Assembly: GCF_003194585.1 (NCBI RefSeq)
Contig: NZ_QHKZ01000004.1
Location: 248,001-312,000, forward strand
DNA length: 64,000 nt
Source: Nocardioides daejeonensis
GTDB lineage: Bacteria; Actinomycetota; Actinomycetes; Propionibacteriales; Nocardioidaceae
Reading direction: 5' to 3'
Under the pieces are notes generated by a model, which saw only the letters and a program-made list of their open reading frames with translations, had not been told where the DNA came from and did no database searches. Position numbers and translations under genes: made by a program. This document shows positions 19,248-27,554 of the stretch, piece by piece. How positions within the stretch are numbered: position 1 is the stretch's first letter; each line of letters begins with the position of its first letter.

Positions 19248-20163
19248 TCGTGGTGGCCGCGCCGAAGAACTCCCGCAGCGCGGTCACCGTCTCGGCGGGC
19301 TTCTCCTCCGGGAAGAAGTGCCCGCAGCCGGCGAGCTCTCGTCCCTGCAGGTCCTCGGCCCACATCCGCCACGTCGCCAGGACGTCGAACCAGCGCGAGA
19401 CCGCGCCGTGCTCGGCCCACAGCGCCAGGGTGGGGCAGGTGATCGTGCGGGAGCCGTGATCGGCAGCATCGAGTGGCCAGTCGACGGCGGCACCTGCACG
19501 GTAGTCCTCGCACATGGCGTGCACGACTGCTGGATTGCTGACAGCCGCAAGGTAGTCCGCGCGTGCCTCGGCGTCGACGTACGTGGGGTTCACCGCGCCG
19601 ACCCGCTCCAGGAACGCGAGCGGGTCCGCGTCGATCCACGACTCCGGCAGCGGCGCGCGCTGGGGGAGGAAAGTCCAGTTCCAGATCCGCAACGCCATCT
19701 CGGCATCCATGCGCGCGTACATGTCGCTGGTGGGCACGATGTCGAGCACGGCCAGGCGCTCCACGGCGTCAGGGTGGTCCAGCGCGGTGCGATAGGCCAC
19801 CCGCGCGCCGCGGTCGTGGCCGACCAAGCCGAAGCGCCGATGACCGAGATGGTGGGCCAGCGTGACGACGTCGAGTGCCATCGCACGTTTGGAGTAGCCG
19901 TCATGGCCGGCCTCCGACGGTGGTTGCCCGCTGCCGCCGTACCCGCGCAGGTCGGGGGCGATCACCGTGAAGTCGCGGGCGAGATCGGCGGCCACCGGCT
20001 TCCACATCAGGTGGGTCTGCGGGAAGCCGTGCAGCAGGACGAGCGGCGGACCGGAGCCGCCGATCCGGACCCGCAGTGACGTCGCGCCGACGTCGACCTG
20101 GGTCAGCTCGAAGCCGTCGAACCCGCTGCCCGTGACGGCGCCGGGGGAGGGTTGCCCGCTCAT
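19243..20163 (-). CDS. Alpha/beta hydrolase, haloacetate dehalogenase-like
   Basis: This 306-residue alpha/beta hydrolase has the oxyanion segment LLHGFPQTHLMW, a nucleophile elbow GHDRGARVAYR with aspartate as the nucleophile, and a C-terminal histidine in CGHFFPEEKP. An aspartate nucleophile with that elbow and the DLRGYGGS arginine is the pattern of fluoroacetate and haloacetate dehalogenases and of some epoxide hydrolases. The ATG at 20163 was chosen because the frame upstream lacks a ribosome-binding site and reads non-conserved sequence. Epoxide hydrolysis is the main alternative. Confidence 0.85.
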   Translation of the reverse strand: MSGQPSPGAVTGSGFDGFELTQVDVGATSLRVRIGGSGPPLVLLHGFPQTHLMWKPVAADLARDFTVIAPDLRGYGGSGQPPSEAGHDGYSKRAMALDVVTLAHHLGHRRFGLVGHDRGARVAYRTALDHPDAVERLAVLDIVPTSDMYARMDAEMALRIWNWTFLPQRAPLPESWIDADPLAFLERVGAVNPTYVDAEARADYLAAVSNPAVVHAMCEDYRAGAAVDWPLDAADHGSRTITCPTLALWAEHGAVSRWFDVLATWRMWAEDLQGRELAGCGHFFPEEKPAETVTALREFFGAATTT

Positions 20164-20310
20164 GGAGCGAACGTAACGACGATGGCCTGCGGAGGCCCGG
20201 TCGCTCCCGGAGCGTGGCACCGGCCCGGACCAGCGCGACGGCGTGCGCTCCAGGAGCTCCGGCTCCCGCAACGCACGACGTCCGAGGGTCAGCGCTGAGT
20301 CAATGCTGGG

Positions 20311-20991
20311 TCAGCACTGGGGGTCGTCCCAGGCCACCATGACCGCCGCCCAGTCGTCGGTGTCTCCGGCGGTGCGGATGGTGAGGGTGGAGTCTGAGGC
20401 GACCGCGGCGGCGGAGAGGCGGAAGGTGATGCCGCCGTCGCGCATCTCCACGCCGATACCGCCGCAGGGCAGCTCGTCCCTCGGCGCCGGCGTGCCCTCC
20501 TCGATCGTTCCTGCGCCGTCGTCGGTGCGCGTGTCGAGGCGCGGGCCGTCGCCCTCCTCGGTCCGGGTCTCGAAGCGCGGGCCGTCACCGTCCGCGCCTC
20601 CGCTGGCACGACCCTCGCCCTCCGGGACCGGCTCCGTGGTGAACCACGACGGGTCGGCCTCATAGCTGACGTCGGCGTCGACACCGTGCTCGGCCAACGC
20701 CTTCTCCAGCCCCTCGGCATCCTTCATGCTCGCGATGGTGACGACGATGTCGCCGTTCGACTTCTCCACGACGGCGAAGGCTGCGTCGGGCCGCATGAGC
20801 AGCAATCCGAGGGTGACGGCGAGGGCAGCGCCGAGCGAGGCGCCCGCGGCGGCGACGCGGCGGCGTACTCGGGAGCGACGAGGAGCGGGCGTCTGGCCGC
20901 GCAGGGCAACCTCGTGGCGGAGCTCGGTGAGCAGCGACTGCTCGAACGTGTCGAGTGGGCGGTCCTGGGCGGACGCGCGGTGGGGAGTCAT
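20311..20991 (-). CDS. Single-pass membrane protein, putative sigma-factor partner
   Basis: This 226-residue protein has a cytosolic head (about 1-45), one membrane helix (AAAGASLGAALAVTLGLLL, about 47-66) and an extracytoplasmic part with a low-complexity acidic linker (two GDGPR.(E/D)TRT repeats) and a C-terminal domain with two cysteines. It overlaps the ECF sigma gene by four bases (ATGA). The arrangement is that of an anti-sigma factor or sensor, but no zinc-finger HXXXCXXC motif is present, so the role is inferred from position. Confidence 0.7.
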   Translation of the reverse strand: MTPHRASAQDRPLDTFEQSLLTELRHEVALRGQTPAPRRSRVRRRVAAAGASLGAALAVTLGLLLMRPDAAFAVVEKSNGDIVVTIASMKDAEGLEKALAEHGVDADVSYEADPSWFTTEPVPEGEGRASGGADGDGPRFETRTEEGDGPRLDTRTDDGAGTIEEGTPAPRDELPCGGIGVEMRDGGITFRLSAAAVASDSTLTIRTAGDTDDWAAVMVAWDDPQC

Positions 20992-21578
20992 GACGGAACC
21001 TCCGAGGTGACGGCAGCCTCCACCGGGAGGTGGGTGGGCTGCAGATGGGATTGGACCAGGCGCCGACCGCGGTGCAGCCGGACCCGCGCGGTGCCCGGCT
21101 TCACCCCCAGTACGGCGGCTGCTTCGTTGACCGACAACCCGTCGACCGCGACCATCTCGACCAGGGCCCGGTCCCGTCGGGAGAGGACGTCGAGCGCGGC
21201 GTAGAGGCGCCGCGTCTCCCGTTCTGCGTCCAGCCGCTCCTCGACCCGGGCGAGGGCGTCGGCATCGAGGAGGCGCCGCCCGGCCACCCGCCGTGCGAGC
21301 TCCCTTTGTCGCCCCTGCCGGCGGAACTCCGACCCGATGACGTTGCGAGCGATCCCCGTCAGCCAGCCCGCAGGGCTGCCGCGGTCGGGTCGGTACCCGC
21401 CGGCCGCGTCGATCGCGGCCAGGAAGATGTCGGCAGTGAGATCAGCCGCGAGATGAGGATCCGCGACCCGGCGGGCGACGAAGCGCTGCACCGCCTCGAG
21501 ATGCTCGCGATAGAAGGCCTCGAACACGTCCGGATCGGTGGAGATCCGAGCGACATCGGAGGGTTCGTTGTCGGTCAT
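20988..21578 (-). CDS. ECF RNA polymerase sigma factor
   Basis: This 196-residue protein has sigma region 2 (about 15-85; FEAFYREHLEAVQRFVARR, DLTADIFLAAIDA, GWLTGIARNVIGSEFRRQ) and region 4 (about 125-175; LSRRDRALVEMVAVDGLSV and EAAAVLGVKPGTARVRLHRG). No C-terminal extension is present, so control should come from the overlapping membrane protein. It is divergent from the DrrAB-type exporter genes. Confidence 0.93.
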   Translation of the reverse strand: MTDNEPSDVARISTDPDVFEAFYREHLEAVQRFVARRVADPHLAADLTADIFLAAIDAAGGYRPDRGSPAGWLTGIARNVIGSEFRRQGRQRELARRVAGRRLLDADALARVEERLDAERETRRLYAALDVLSRRDRALVEMVAVDGLSVNEAAAVLGVKPGTARVRLHRGRRLVQSHLQPTHLPVEAAVTSEVPS

Positions 21579-21644
21579 GTCCCCTCTTGGCTTCCGGCGC
21601 CGTCGACGTTACAGGGGTGCGGTGAAGCCGCGCCGAAACCGTCG

Positions 21645-21670
21645 TGAAACCACGGCCGTCGAGAGTCGTT
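21645..21670 (+). promoter_or_regulatory. Possible ECF-type promoter before the exporter
   Basis: TGAAAC and CGTT are separated by 16 bp, 41 bases before the exporter ATPase gene. The spacing and the AAC/CGT core match ECF-type promoters, and an ECF gene is divergent. This is a pattern match by eye only. Confidence 0.3.
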
Positions 21671-21710
21671 CCATGAGACCGGGTCGATCCCCGGTCAGGA
21701 AGGACCGACC

Positions 21711-22709
21711 ATGACTGCCACCACCGCAGTACACGCATCAGGCCTGGTGAAGGCCTTCGGCGCCAAGGGGGCGCCCACCGTCCGTGCCGTCGACGGGATC
21801 GACCTCGAGATCCGCCGCGGCGAGATCTACGGAGTGCTGGGGCCCAACGGCGCCGGCAAGACCACCACGCTGCGCATGCTTGCCACGCTCCTGCCGATCG
21901 ACGCCGGCTCCGCGGAGATCTTCGGGGTCGACGTACGTCGTGAGCCGCACCGGATCCGTCAGCTCGTCGGCGTCACCGGGCAGTACGCCTCGGTCGACGA
22001 GAACCTCACCGGCACGGAGAACCTCGTGCTCTTCGCCCGGCTGCTCGGGCAGTCCACCCCGCAAGCCCGTCGTACGGCGGCAGACCTGTTGGAGCGCTTC
22101 GGCCTCGAGGAGGCCGCCGACCGCCAGATCCAGAACTTCTCCGGCGGCATGCGCCGGAGGCTGGACCTCGCTGCGTCGCTGATCGCCCGCCCGCCGCTGA
22201 TCTTCCTCGACGAGCCGACCACGGGTCTCGACCCGCGCACCCGCGGGCAGATGTGGGAGACGATCCGTGAGCTGGTGGCGCAGGGGGCGACGATCCTGCT
22301 CACCACGCAGTACCTCGACGAGGCCGACCAGCTGGCCGACCGGATCGCGGTGATCGATCGCGGCCGCAAGGTCGCCGAGGGCACCCCCGACCAGCTCAAG
22401 CAGAGCGTCGGCAGCTCCACGTTGCACCTGCGCGTCGCCGACCGTGCCGAGGCCTCCCGGGCTGCCGGCATCGTCGAGCGGGTGCTGGGCGAGGCGCCGG
22501 TGCTGACCCCGGAGGCCGGTGGTCTCCATGTCGCGCTGACCGACGCCAACCAGACCGCCGACGTCCTCATCGCCCTGCGGGAAGGCGTCGTGGACATCAC
22601 CACGGCCTCGGTCCGCCAGCCCACGCTCGACGAGGTCTTCCTGACGCTCACCGGGCACCACGCCGAGGACGGCTCCGAGGCCGCCTCCACGACCGAGGAG
22701 GTGGCGTGA
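21711..22709 (+). CDS. ABC exporter ATPase, DrrA type
   Basis: This 332-residue protein is a daunorubicin-resistance-type ATPase. It has Walker A GPNGAGKTTT at about 44-53, the Q-loop GVTGQYAS, signature FSGGMRRRLDLA at about 143-154, Walker B LIFLDEPTTGLDPR and the switch TTQYLDEADQLADR. The C-terminal 80 residues form the DrrA-specific extension ending in QPTLDEVFLTLTGHH. It powers the permease encoded next, exporting a lipid, antibiotic or similar hydrophobic compound. Confidence 0.93.
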   Translation: MTATTAVHASGLVKAFGAKGAPTVRAVDGIDLEIRRGEIYGVLGPNGAGKTTTLRMLATLLPIDAGSAEIFGVDVRREPHRIRQLVGVTGQYASVDENLTGTENLVLFARLLGQSTPQARRTAADLLERFGLEEAADRQIQNFSGGMRRRLDLAASLIARPPLIFLDEPTTGLDPRTRGQMWETIRELVAQGATILLTTQYLDEADQLADRIAVIDRGRKVAEGTPDQLKQSVGSSTLHLRVADRAEASRAAGIVERVLGEAPVLTPEAGGLHVALTDANQTADVLIALREGVVDITTASVRQPTLDEVFLTLTGHHAEDGSEAASTTEEVA

Positions 22710-23545
22710 TGACGCTGCTCACCGACACTCCCGTGGCCACCGCGCAGGTGGCTGCCGCCGACCGGCCGCTCCCGGCCCGACCGTCGCTGCGGGCGACTTT
22801 CGACCAGACCTTGGCGATGGCCTGGCGGGCGACGAAGAAGATGCGCCGCAACCCGGAGCAGTTCTTCGACGTCACCATCCAGCCGGTGCTCTTCACCGCG
22901 ATGTTCGCCTACATCTTCGGCGGCGCCATCTCCGGATCGGTGGCGAGCTACCTGCCGCTGATCATCCCGGGCATCCTCGCCCAGACCGCGCTGACCGCCT
23001 GTATGGCGACCGGCATCCAGATGCGTGAAGACATGGACAAGGGGGTCTTCGACCGGTTCAAGTCGCTGCCGATCGCACGGATCGCACCGCTCGCCGGGCC
23101 CATGCTGGCCGACCTGGTGCGCTACGGCACGGCCGCCACGATCACCATCGGCGTCGGCTTGGCGATGGGCTACCGCCCGGGCGGCGGCGTGCTCGGGGTG
23201 CTGGCCGGGTGGGCGCTGACGATCGTCGCCGGGTGGTCGCTCTCGTGGATCTTCGCCTGGCTCGGCACGGTTGCCCGCTCCGCCCAGGCGGTGCAGGGGA
23301 TCGGCATGATGATCATGTTCCCGCTGACCTTCCTCTCCAACGCATTCGTGCCGATGGAGACGCTGCCCGGCTGGCTGGAGGCGTTCGTGCGGATCAACCC
23401 GGTCTCCCACGTGGTGACCGCGGTCCGGGACCTGATGAACGACGGTGCCGTCACCGGCGAGGTCGGCTGGGCGCTGGTCGGCTGCATCGCGGTGGTGCTG
23501 ATCTTCGCGCCGTTGGCGGTGCGCAGCTACTCCCGCAAGATGTGA
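22709..23545 (+). CDS. ABC exporter permease, DrrB type
   Basis: This 278-residue ABC-2 type permease has about six membrane helices and the family's N-terminal amphipathic RPSLRATFDQTLAMAWR. A loop reading MREDMDKGVFDRFKSLPI is conserved in DrrB proteins, as is the AFVPMETLPGWLEAF segment. The ATG overlaps the ATPase stop (TGATG), so the two are coupled. Its last 19 bases overlap the end of the convergent SARP gene. Confidence 0.91.
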   Translation: MTLLTDTPVATAQVAAADRPLPARPSLRATFDQTLAMAWRATKKMRRNPEQFFDVTIQPVLFTAMFAYIFGGAISGSVASYLPLIIPGILAQTALTACMATGIQMREDMDKGVFDRFKSLPIARIAPLAGPMLADLVRYGTAATITIGVGLAMGYRPGGGVLGVLAGWALTIVAGWSLSWIFAWLGTVARSAQAVQGIGMMIMFPLTFLSNAFVPMETLPGWLEAFVRINPVSHVVTAVRDLMNDGAVTGEVGWALVGCIAVVLIFAPLAVRSYSRKM

Positions 23546-26500
23546 CCCACTGCGGCGCGGGCCTGGTCGAGGAGATCGGGTCCGCGCCGGTCGCCGTACT
23601 CGCTCTGCAGGGTGGCGACCAGACCGGGGACCCGTGCCTCGCAGAGGCTGACGATTCGCTCCCAGCGCATCGTGGGTGCGGAGCGGTGGTAGCCGAAGCG
23701 GTCGGCCAGCACGAGCAGCCGAACGGCGTCCGCCGCCGGGCGGTCCTGCTTGAGCAACGCCCAGATGCCCAGGCCGAAGAGCACCAGGCCCGCGACCGGG
23801 TAGTCCATGAACGGGCGGGTCGGCTGCAACGCCAGCTCGGCCTTGGCGGCGAGCGCGGCGTGCAGGTCGGCACCATCGTCACCGTCGGCGTACTGGGCGA
23901 AGACCGAGAGCGCCGTGGCGTCGCCGAAGATCGACCACGGGGTGAGGAGCTCGTCGTTGCCGGGCAGGCGTACGGCGCGGGTCGCCTCGGCTGCCTCTCG
24001 CTCGAGACGCAGCGCCCCCGGGATGTCGCCGCGGGCCAGGGCGAGCTGGGCGCGCGTGGTCAGGCCGGCGATCTCGGCGGCCGGGGTGCCGCGCACGGAG
24101 GAACGGCCGATCTCCTCGGTGAGCCGCTCGGCCGTGTCGATGTCGCCGCGCATCAGGCAGGCGGTGGCGAGGACCGCGCGGGACTGGATGGCGTCGTCGA
24201 CGGCGCCGAGCCGGTCGAGCACCGGCAGTGCTGCGTGTGCGTGCTCGGCAGCCAGGTCGAGGTCGCCGAACTGGGCGTGCAGCCCGGAGAGCTCGGTGTC
24301 GAGCATCGCCCGTCGCCACGGTCCCTCGTCGCCGGGCGCCAAGGTGCGCGCTCGCTGCGCAGCGTCGATCGCGGCGGCGGGATCGCCGTAGTTCTCCCGC
24401 TCGTGGGCGAGGAACTGCAGCGCGATGCTGCGGACCCGGTCATCGGGATGCCCGGTCAACGCGTCGATCTCGTCGGGGGTCTGGGCGAGCATCACGGTGG
24501 TGAGCGCGCGCACCGAGGGGGCGGTCGAGTCCGGGCCGAGTTCGCGGAGCCGGGCGACCAGAGGCTCGGTGATGTCGGGCGAGGCGATCCGTGAGTTGAA
24601 GAGCGCGACGCAGAGGGCGCCACGCAAGGTGTCGGCGAGCTCAGGCGGGTGTGCCCAGTCGGTGATCGCGTCGACGAAGGCGGGAGTGATGGTCATGCCA
24701 CGGAAGTGGTCTCCGCTGATCGCCCAGTAGCCGCCGAGCGCGGAGAAGAGCACTGCTGCGGCGCCCGGGTCGGGCGCGGCGATCGCCTCGCGCAGGATGT
24801 CGGCGAGATTGGTGTCCTCCGCGCGCAGGTCGTCCATCGCCTCGACCTGCACCGGGGTGAAGAGCCGCCGTCCGTGTCGGTCGGCGTACCCGACGGCCCA
24901 GGCACGCAGGGCGGCGTCGACCTCCGCGCTCTCGCCGGCGGTCTCACGCTGCAGCCGCCCGAACTCCCGGACCGTCTCGAGCATCCGGAACCTCGTGCCG
25001 TGGTCGGTGTCGGCGACGACGAGGAGCGACTGCTCGACCAGCTCCTCCACGGCCTCAAGCGCGTCGCGTCCGAGTACGGCGTCGGCCGCGTCGAGGGTGA
25101 AGCCGTCGTGGAAGGCGGAGAGGAAGCGCAGCGCCCGGCGCTCGCGCTCGGCCAGCAGCGCCCACGACCAGTCGATGACCGCGAGCAGCGTGCGGTGCCG
25201 GTCCGGCGCGCTGCGGTCGCCGCCGCGCAACAGCGCGAACCGGTCGTCGAGCCGTCGGGCGATCTCCGCGGGCCGCATCACCCGGACCTTCGCGGCAGCG
25301 AGCTCGATGGCCAGGGGCAGTCCGTCGAGACGGTCGGTGACGGCACGGATGTCGTCGTCGACCAGAGGCACGCCCGGGCGGGCCGCCTCGGCACGGGCCC
25401 GGAAGAGCGCCACCGCGTCGCTGCTGCCCAGGTGGGGGAGGAGATGGACGTGCTCGGCCGCAATCGCGAGGGGTGCGCGGGTCGTGGTGAGCACCCGCAG
25501 CTCACGGGTGGTCGCCACAAGGAAGGCGACCAGGTCGGCTACCGCGTCCACGATGTGCTCGCAGTTGTCGAGCACGAGCAGGGTGGGAGCCTGGTCGAGC
25601 TGCTGGGCGATCCGTGCCCGCACGTCGGCACGCTGCTCGGGGGTGAGCGCGCGCCGGCCGCTGACCGAGTCGCGCACCCCGAGCACGGAGCCGAGCTCCC
25701 CGACCAGGTCTTCGGGCGCGGTGACGCCGACGAGCTCGACGAAGTGCACCACCGGCTGGCCGGCATCGCGCGCCACGGCGTGGGCGAGTCGGGTCTTCCC
25801 GAGACCCCCCGGGCCGACGATCGAGACCACGCGCGCGGTGGTGAGCATCCCGCTGAGGGCACGCAGGTCCGCAGCTCGGCCGAGAAGTGGTGAGGCGTCG
25901 TACCGGAGGCCCTCGCGGATGGGCCGGTCGAGGGCGAGCAGTTCGCGGTGGATCCGCTGGAGCTCCGGCCCTGGGTCGGTGCCGAGCCGCTCGGCGAGGT
26001 CGGAGCGGTGGGACTCGTAGCGGTCGAGTGCGGCCGCGGGGCCGCGGGCGGCGGCGAGGGCGTGCAGGAGGTCGGCGAGCAGGGGCTCGTCGTCGCGCCG
26101 GCTCTGGGCGATGGCTTCAAGGTCGGGGAGCGCCTCTGCCGCGCGGCCGGTGCGGGCCAGCGCTCGCGCCCTGGTCTCGCGGGCGGCGCGGTGGTCGCGC
26201 GCGGCGCCCGCCAGGAGATCGCCGAGGGGGCCGTCCGGCGCATCGGGGATGCCATCGGCGGTGAGCGCGAGTGCGGCCTCGGCGTGGGTCAGCGCGGTGG
26301 TCGGATCAGAGCTGTGCCGGGCGCGCTCGGACTCCTGGCGGAGATGTGTGACGTCGACCTGCTCGGCGGTGAGCGCCAGCCGGTAGCCGTCGCCGTCGGT
26401 GCCCAGCCGCTCGGAGCCGATGACCGCGCGTACCCGCGAGACCAGCACCTGGAGGGCCTTGCCGGGGTTGGCGGGTACGTCGTCACCCCAGACCTGGGAG

Positions 26501-26628
26501 ATCAGACGGTCCGCGCTCACCGTGCGCCCGGCAAGAGCCAGGGCCGCCAGCAGCGCCTGTGCTCGTTCGCCCGGGACGGGTCGTCCCTGCCAGCGCACCC
26601 CGTCGAGGAACGTCAGCAGGATCGGCAC
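23527..26628 (-). CDS. SARP/AfsR-like regulator with BTAD and NB-ARC ATPase
   Basis: This 1033-residue protein has an OmpR-type winged helix (about 1-85, TVSADRLISQVWGDDVPANP), a BTAD domain (about 90-235, VDVTHLRQESERA and LAERLGTDPGPELQRIH), then an NB-ARC/AAA-type ATPase with Walker A GPGGLGKT at 272-279 and Walker B LLVLDNCEH near 357. The rest is helical repeat-like (about 600-1030). Such AfsR-type proteins activate secondary-metabolite or transport genes on ATP-dependent signalling. The target is unclear: it converges on the exporter, and no biosynthetic cluster is visible here. Confidence 0.9.
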   Translation of the reverse strand: MPILLTFLDGVRWQGRPVPGERAQALLAALALAGRTVSADRLISQVWGDDVPANPGKALQVLVSRVRAVIGSERLGTDGDGYRLALTAEQVDVTHLRQESERARHSSDPTTALTHAEAALALTADGIPDAPDGPLGDLLAGAARDHRAARETRARALARTGRAAEALPDLEAIAQSRRDDEPLLADLLHALAAARGPAAALDRYESHRSDLAERLGTDPGPELQRIHRELLALDRPIREGLRYDASPLLGRAADLRALSGMLTTARVVSIVGPGGLGKTRLAHAVARDAGQPVVHFVELVGVTAPEDLVGELGSVLGVRDSVSGRRALTPEQRADVRARIAQQLDQAPTLLVLDNCEHIVDAVADLVAFLVATTRELRVLTTTRAPLAIAAEHVHLLPHLGSSDAVALFRARAEAARPGVPLVDDDIRAVTDRLDGLPLAIELAAAKVRVMRPAEIARRLDDRFALLRGGDRSAPDRHRTLLAVIDWSWALLAERERRALRFLSAFHDGFTLDAADAVLGRDALEAVEELVEQSLLVVADTDHGTRFRMLETVREFGRLQRETAGESAEVDAALRAWAVGYADRHGRRLFTPVQVEAMDDLRAEDTNLADILREAIAAPDPGAAAVLFSALGGYWAISGDHFRGMTITPAFVDAITDWAHPPELADTLRGALCVALFNSRIASPDITEPLVARLRELGPDSTAPSVRALTTVMLAQTPDEIDALTGHPDDRVRSIALQFLAHERENYGDPAAAIDAAQRARTLAPGDEGPWRRAMLDTELSGLHAQFGDLDLAAEHAHAALPVLDRLGAVDDAIQSRAVLATACLMRGDIDTAERLTEEIGRSSVRGTPAAEIAGLTTRAQLALARGDIPGALRLEREAAEATRAVRLPGNDELLTPWSIFGDATALSVFAQYADGDDGADLHAALAAKAELALQPTRPFMDYPVAGLVLFGLGIWALLKQDRPAADAVRLLVLADRFGYHRSAPTMRWERIVSLCEARVPGLVATLQSEYGDRRGPDLLDQARAAVGHILRE

Positions 26629-26638
26629 GTGGGCGAGT

Positions 26639-26919
26639 CTACGGAGCCGCTGCTCGACAGAACCCGATGACGAGGGTCTCTTCGCGCCCGCCGTCGAGGT
26701 CGAGGGAGTTCCCGAGGAGGAGGACCTGGACCTCGCCGGCGTCGGTGACCGGGCGGAGCTCGACCCCGCCGACCAAGAAGCAGACGCCTGTCGAGGTCGA
26801 GAAGTTCTAGCTACCGCCAGCCGCCATGCTCGAACCTGTGGATCGTCGGTTGTGTGGTGCCCATGTTGCGGAGCACGATCACGAAAGTCGGAGGCCGTGA
26901 ATCCCAGATTGGTACCATC
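26639..26919 (-). pseudogene. Decayed C-terminal coding fragment
   Basis: Two short minus-strand frames look coding but have no start. The first reads WDSRPPTFVIVLRNMGTTQP and on to RFEHGGWR, ending at a TAG near 26812; the second continues one frame over with NFSTSTGVCFLVGGVELRPV, then GEVQVLLLGNSLDLDGG, and ends FCRAAAP at 26639. Together they resemble the tail of one protein broken by a frameshift. The upstream end is lost where the toxin-antitoxin pair begins, so the gene was probably truncated by island insertion. Family not recognised. Confidence 0.45.
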
Positions 26920-26925
26920 GTGAAC

Positions 26926-27150
26926 GTGAGCACCCAGATCGCCGTACGTCTGCCCGACAGCCTGGTCGCGTGGATCGACGAGCAGGTGGCTGCCGGTGGG
27001 CGATCACGTGCGGCGGTGACTGCGAAGGCGCTACGCCGCTATCAGCGGCAACTTGCCGCTGAACGGGATGCGCAGATCTACCTCGAGACGGGCGGCTACC
27101 CAGATCTTGAAGGGATGCACGAGGGGCGCGTTGATCTGGACCTCGACTGA
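26926..27150 (+). CDS. Ribbon-helix-helix antitoxin (MazE-like)
   Basis: This 74-residue protein starts VSTQIAVRLPDSLVAWIDEQ, a ribbon-helix-helix strand and first helix, followed by GGRSRAAVTAKALRRYQRQ, the second helix. The acidic tail (GYPDLEGMHEGRVDLDLD) would wrap the toxin. Its stop overlaps the toxin ATG by one base. It should neutralise the toxin and repress the pair's promoter. GTG at 26926 was chosen; another in-frame GTG lies two codons upstream. Confidence 0.82.
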   Translation: MSTQIAVRLPDSLVAWIDEQVAAGGRSRAAVTAKALRRYQRQLAAERDAQIYLETGGYPDLEGMHEGRVDLDLD

Positions 27151-27467
27151 TGCGTCCGATCCACCTCGCCAGGATCGACAAGACCCGACCGGTGGTCGTG
27201 CTCACCCGCGCACGTGTGCGTGACTCGATGGCTACCGTGACCATCGCACCTATCACTTCGACGGTGCGTGGCCTGAGTACTGAGGTGGCCGTTGGTCGAC
27301 GCAACGGTCTGGACCATGAATCCGCCATCTCGTGTGACAACGTCACGAGCATCCCGGCCCGCGATCTGGGACGTCACCTCGGGCACCTGCTCCCCGAGCA
27401 GGAGGTGGAACTCGCGGCCGCGCTGGTCAACGCGTTCGATCTGAAGGTTGAGGAGCTGGAGGTCTGA
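27150..27467 (+). CDS. MazF/PemK-family endoribonuclease toxin
   Basis: This 105-residue protein has the PemK/MazF barrel pattern: KTRPVVVLTRARVRDS at 11-26, TVTIAPITSTVRGLSTEV at about 29-46, then CDNVTSIPARDLGRHLGHL. The arginine after the RPVVVLTR strand and the TS in APITST match the RNA-binding/active-site region of the family. The short N-terminus (MRPIHLARIDK) lacks the usual RGDVW box. With the overlapping antitoxin it forms a type II pair at the start of the low-GC island. Confidence 0.83.
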   Translation: MRPIHLARIDKTRPVVVLTRARVRDSMATVTIAPITSTVRGLSTEVAVGRRNGLDHESAISCDNVTSIPARDLGRHLGHLLPEQEVELAAALVNAFDLKVEELEV

Positions 27468-27554
27468 CTCGTCGCGCCCTCGATGCGCTTTTCCGTCGCG
27501 ACCGGGTCGCCTAGCGCGCTCCATCGCGCTGCCGTCATCTCGAAACTGTTGCCT

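Noticed and set aside
24649..25893. Two long plus-strand frames inside the SARP gene
   Set aside because: Both are antisense to a gene with clear ATPase motifs; composition is repetitive Arg/Ser or Arg/Gly.
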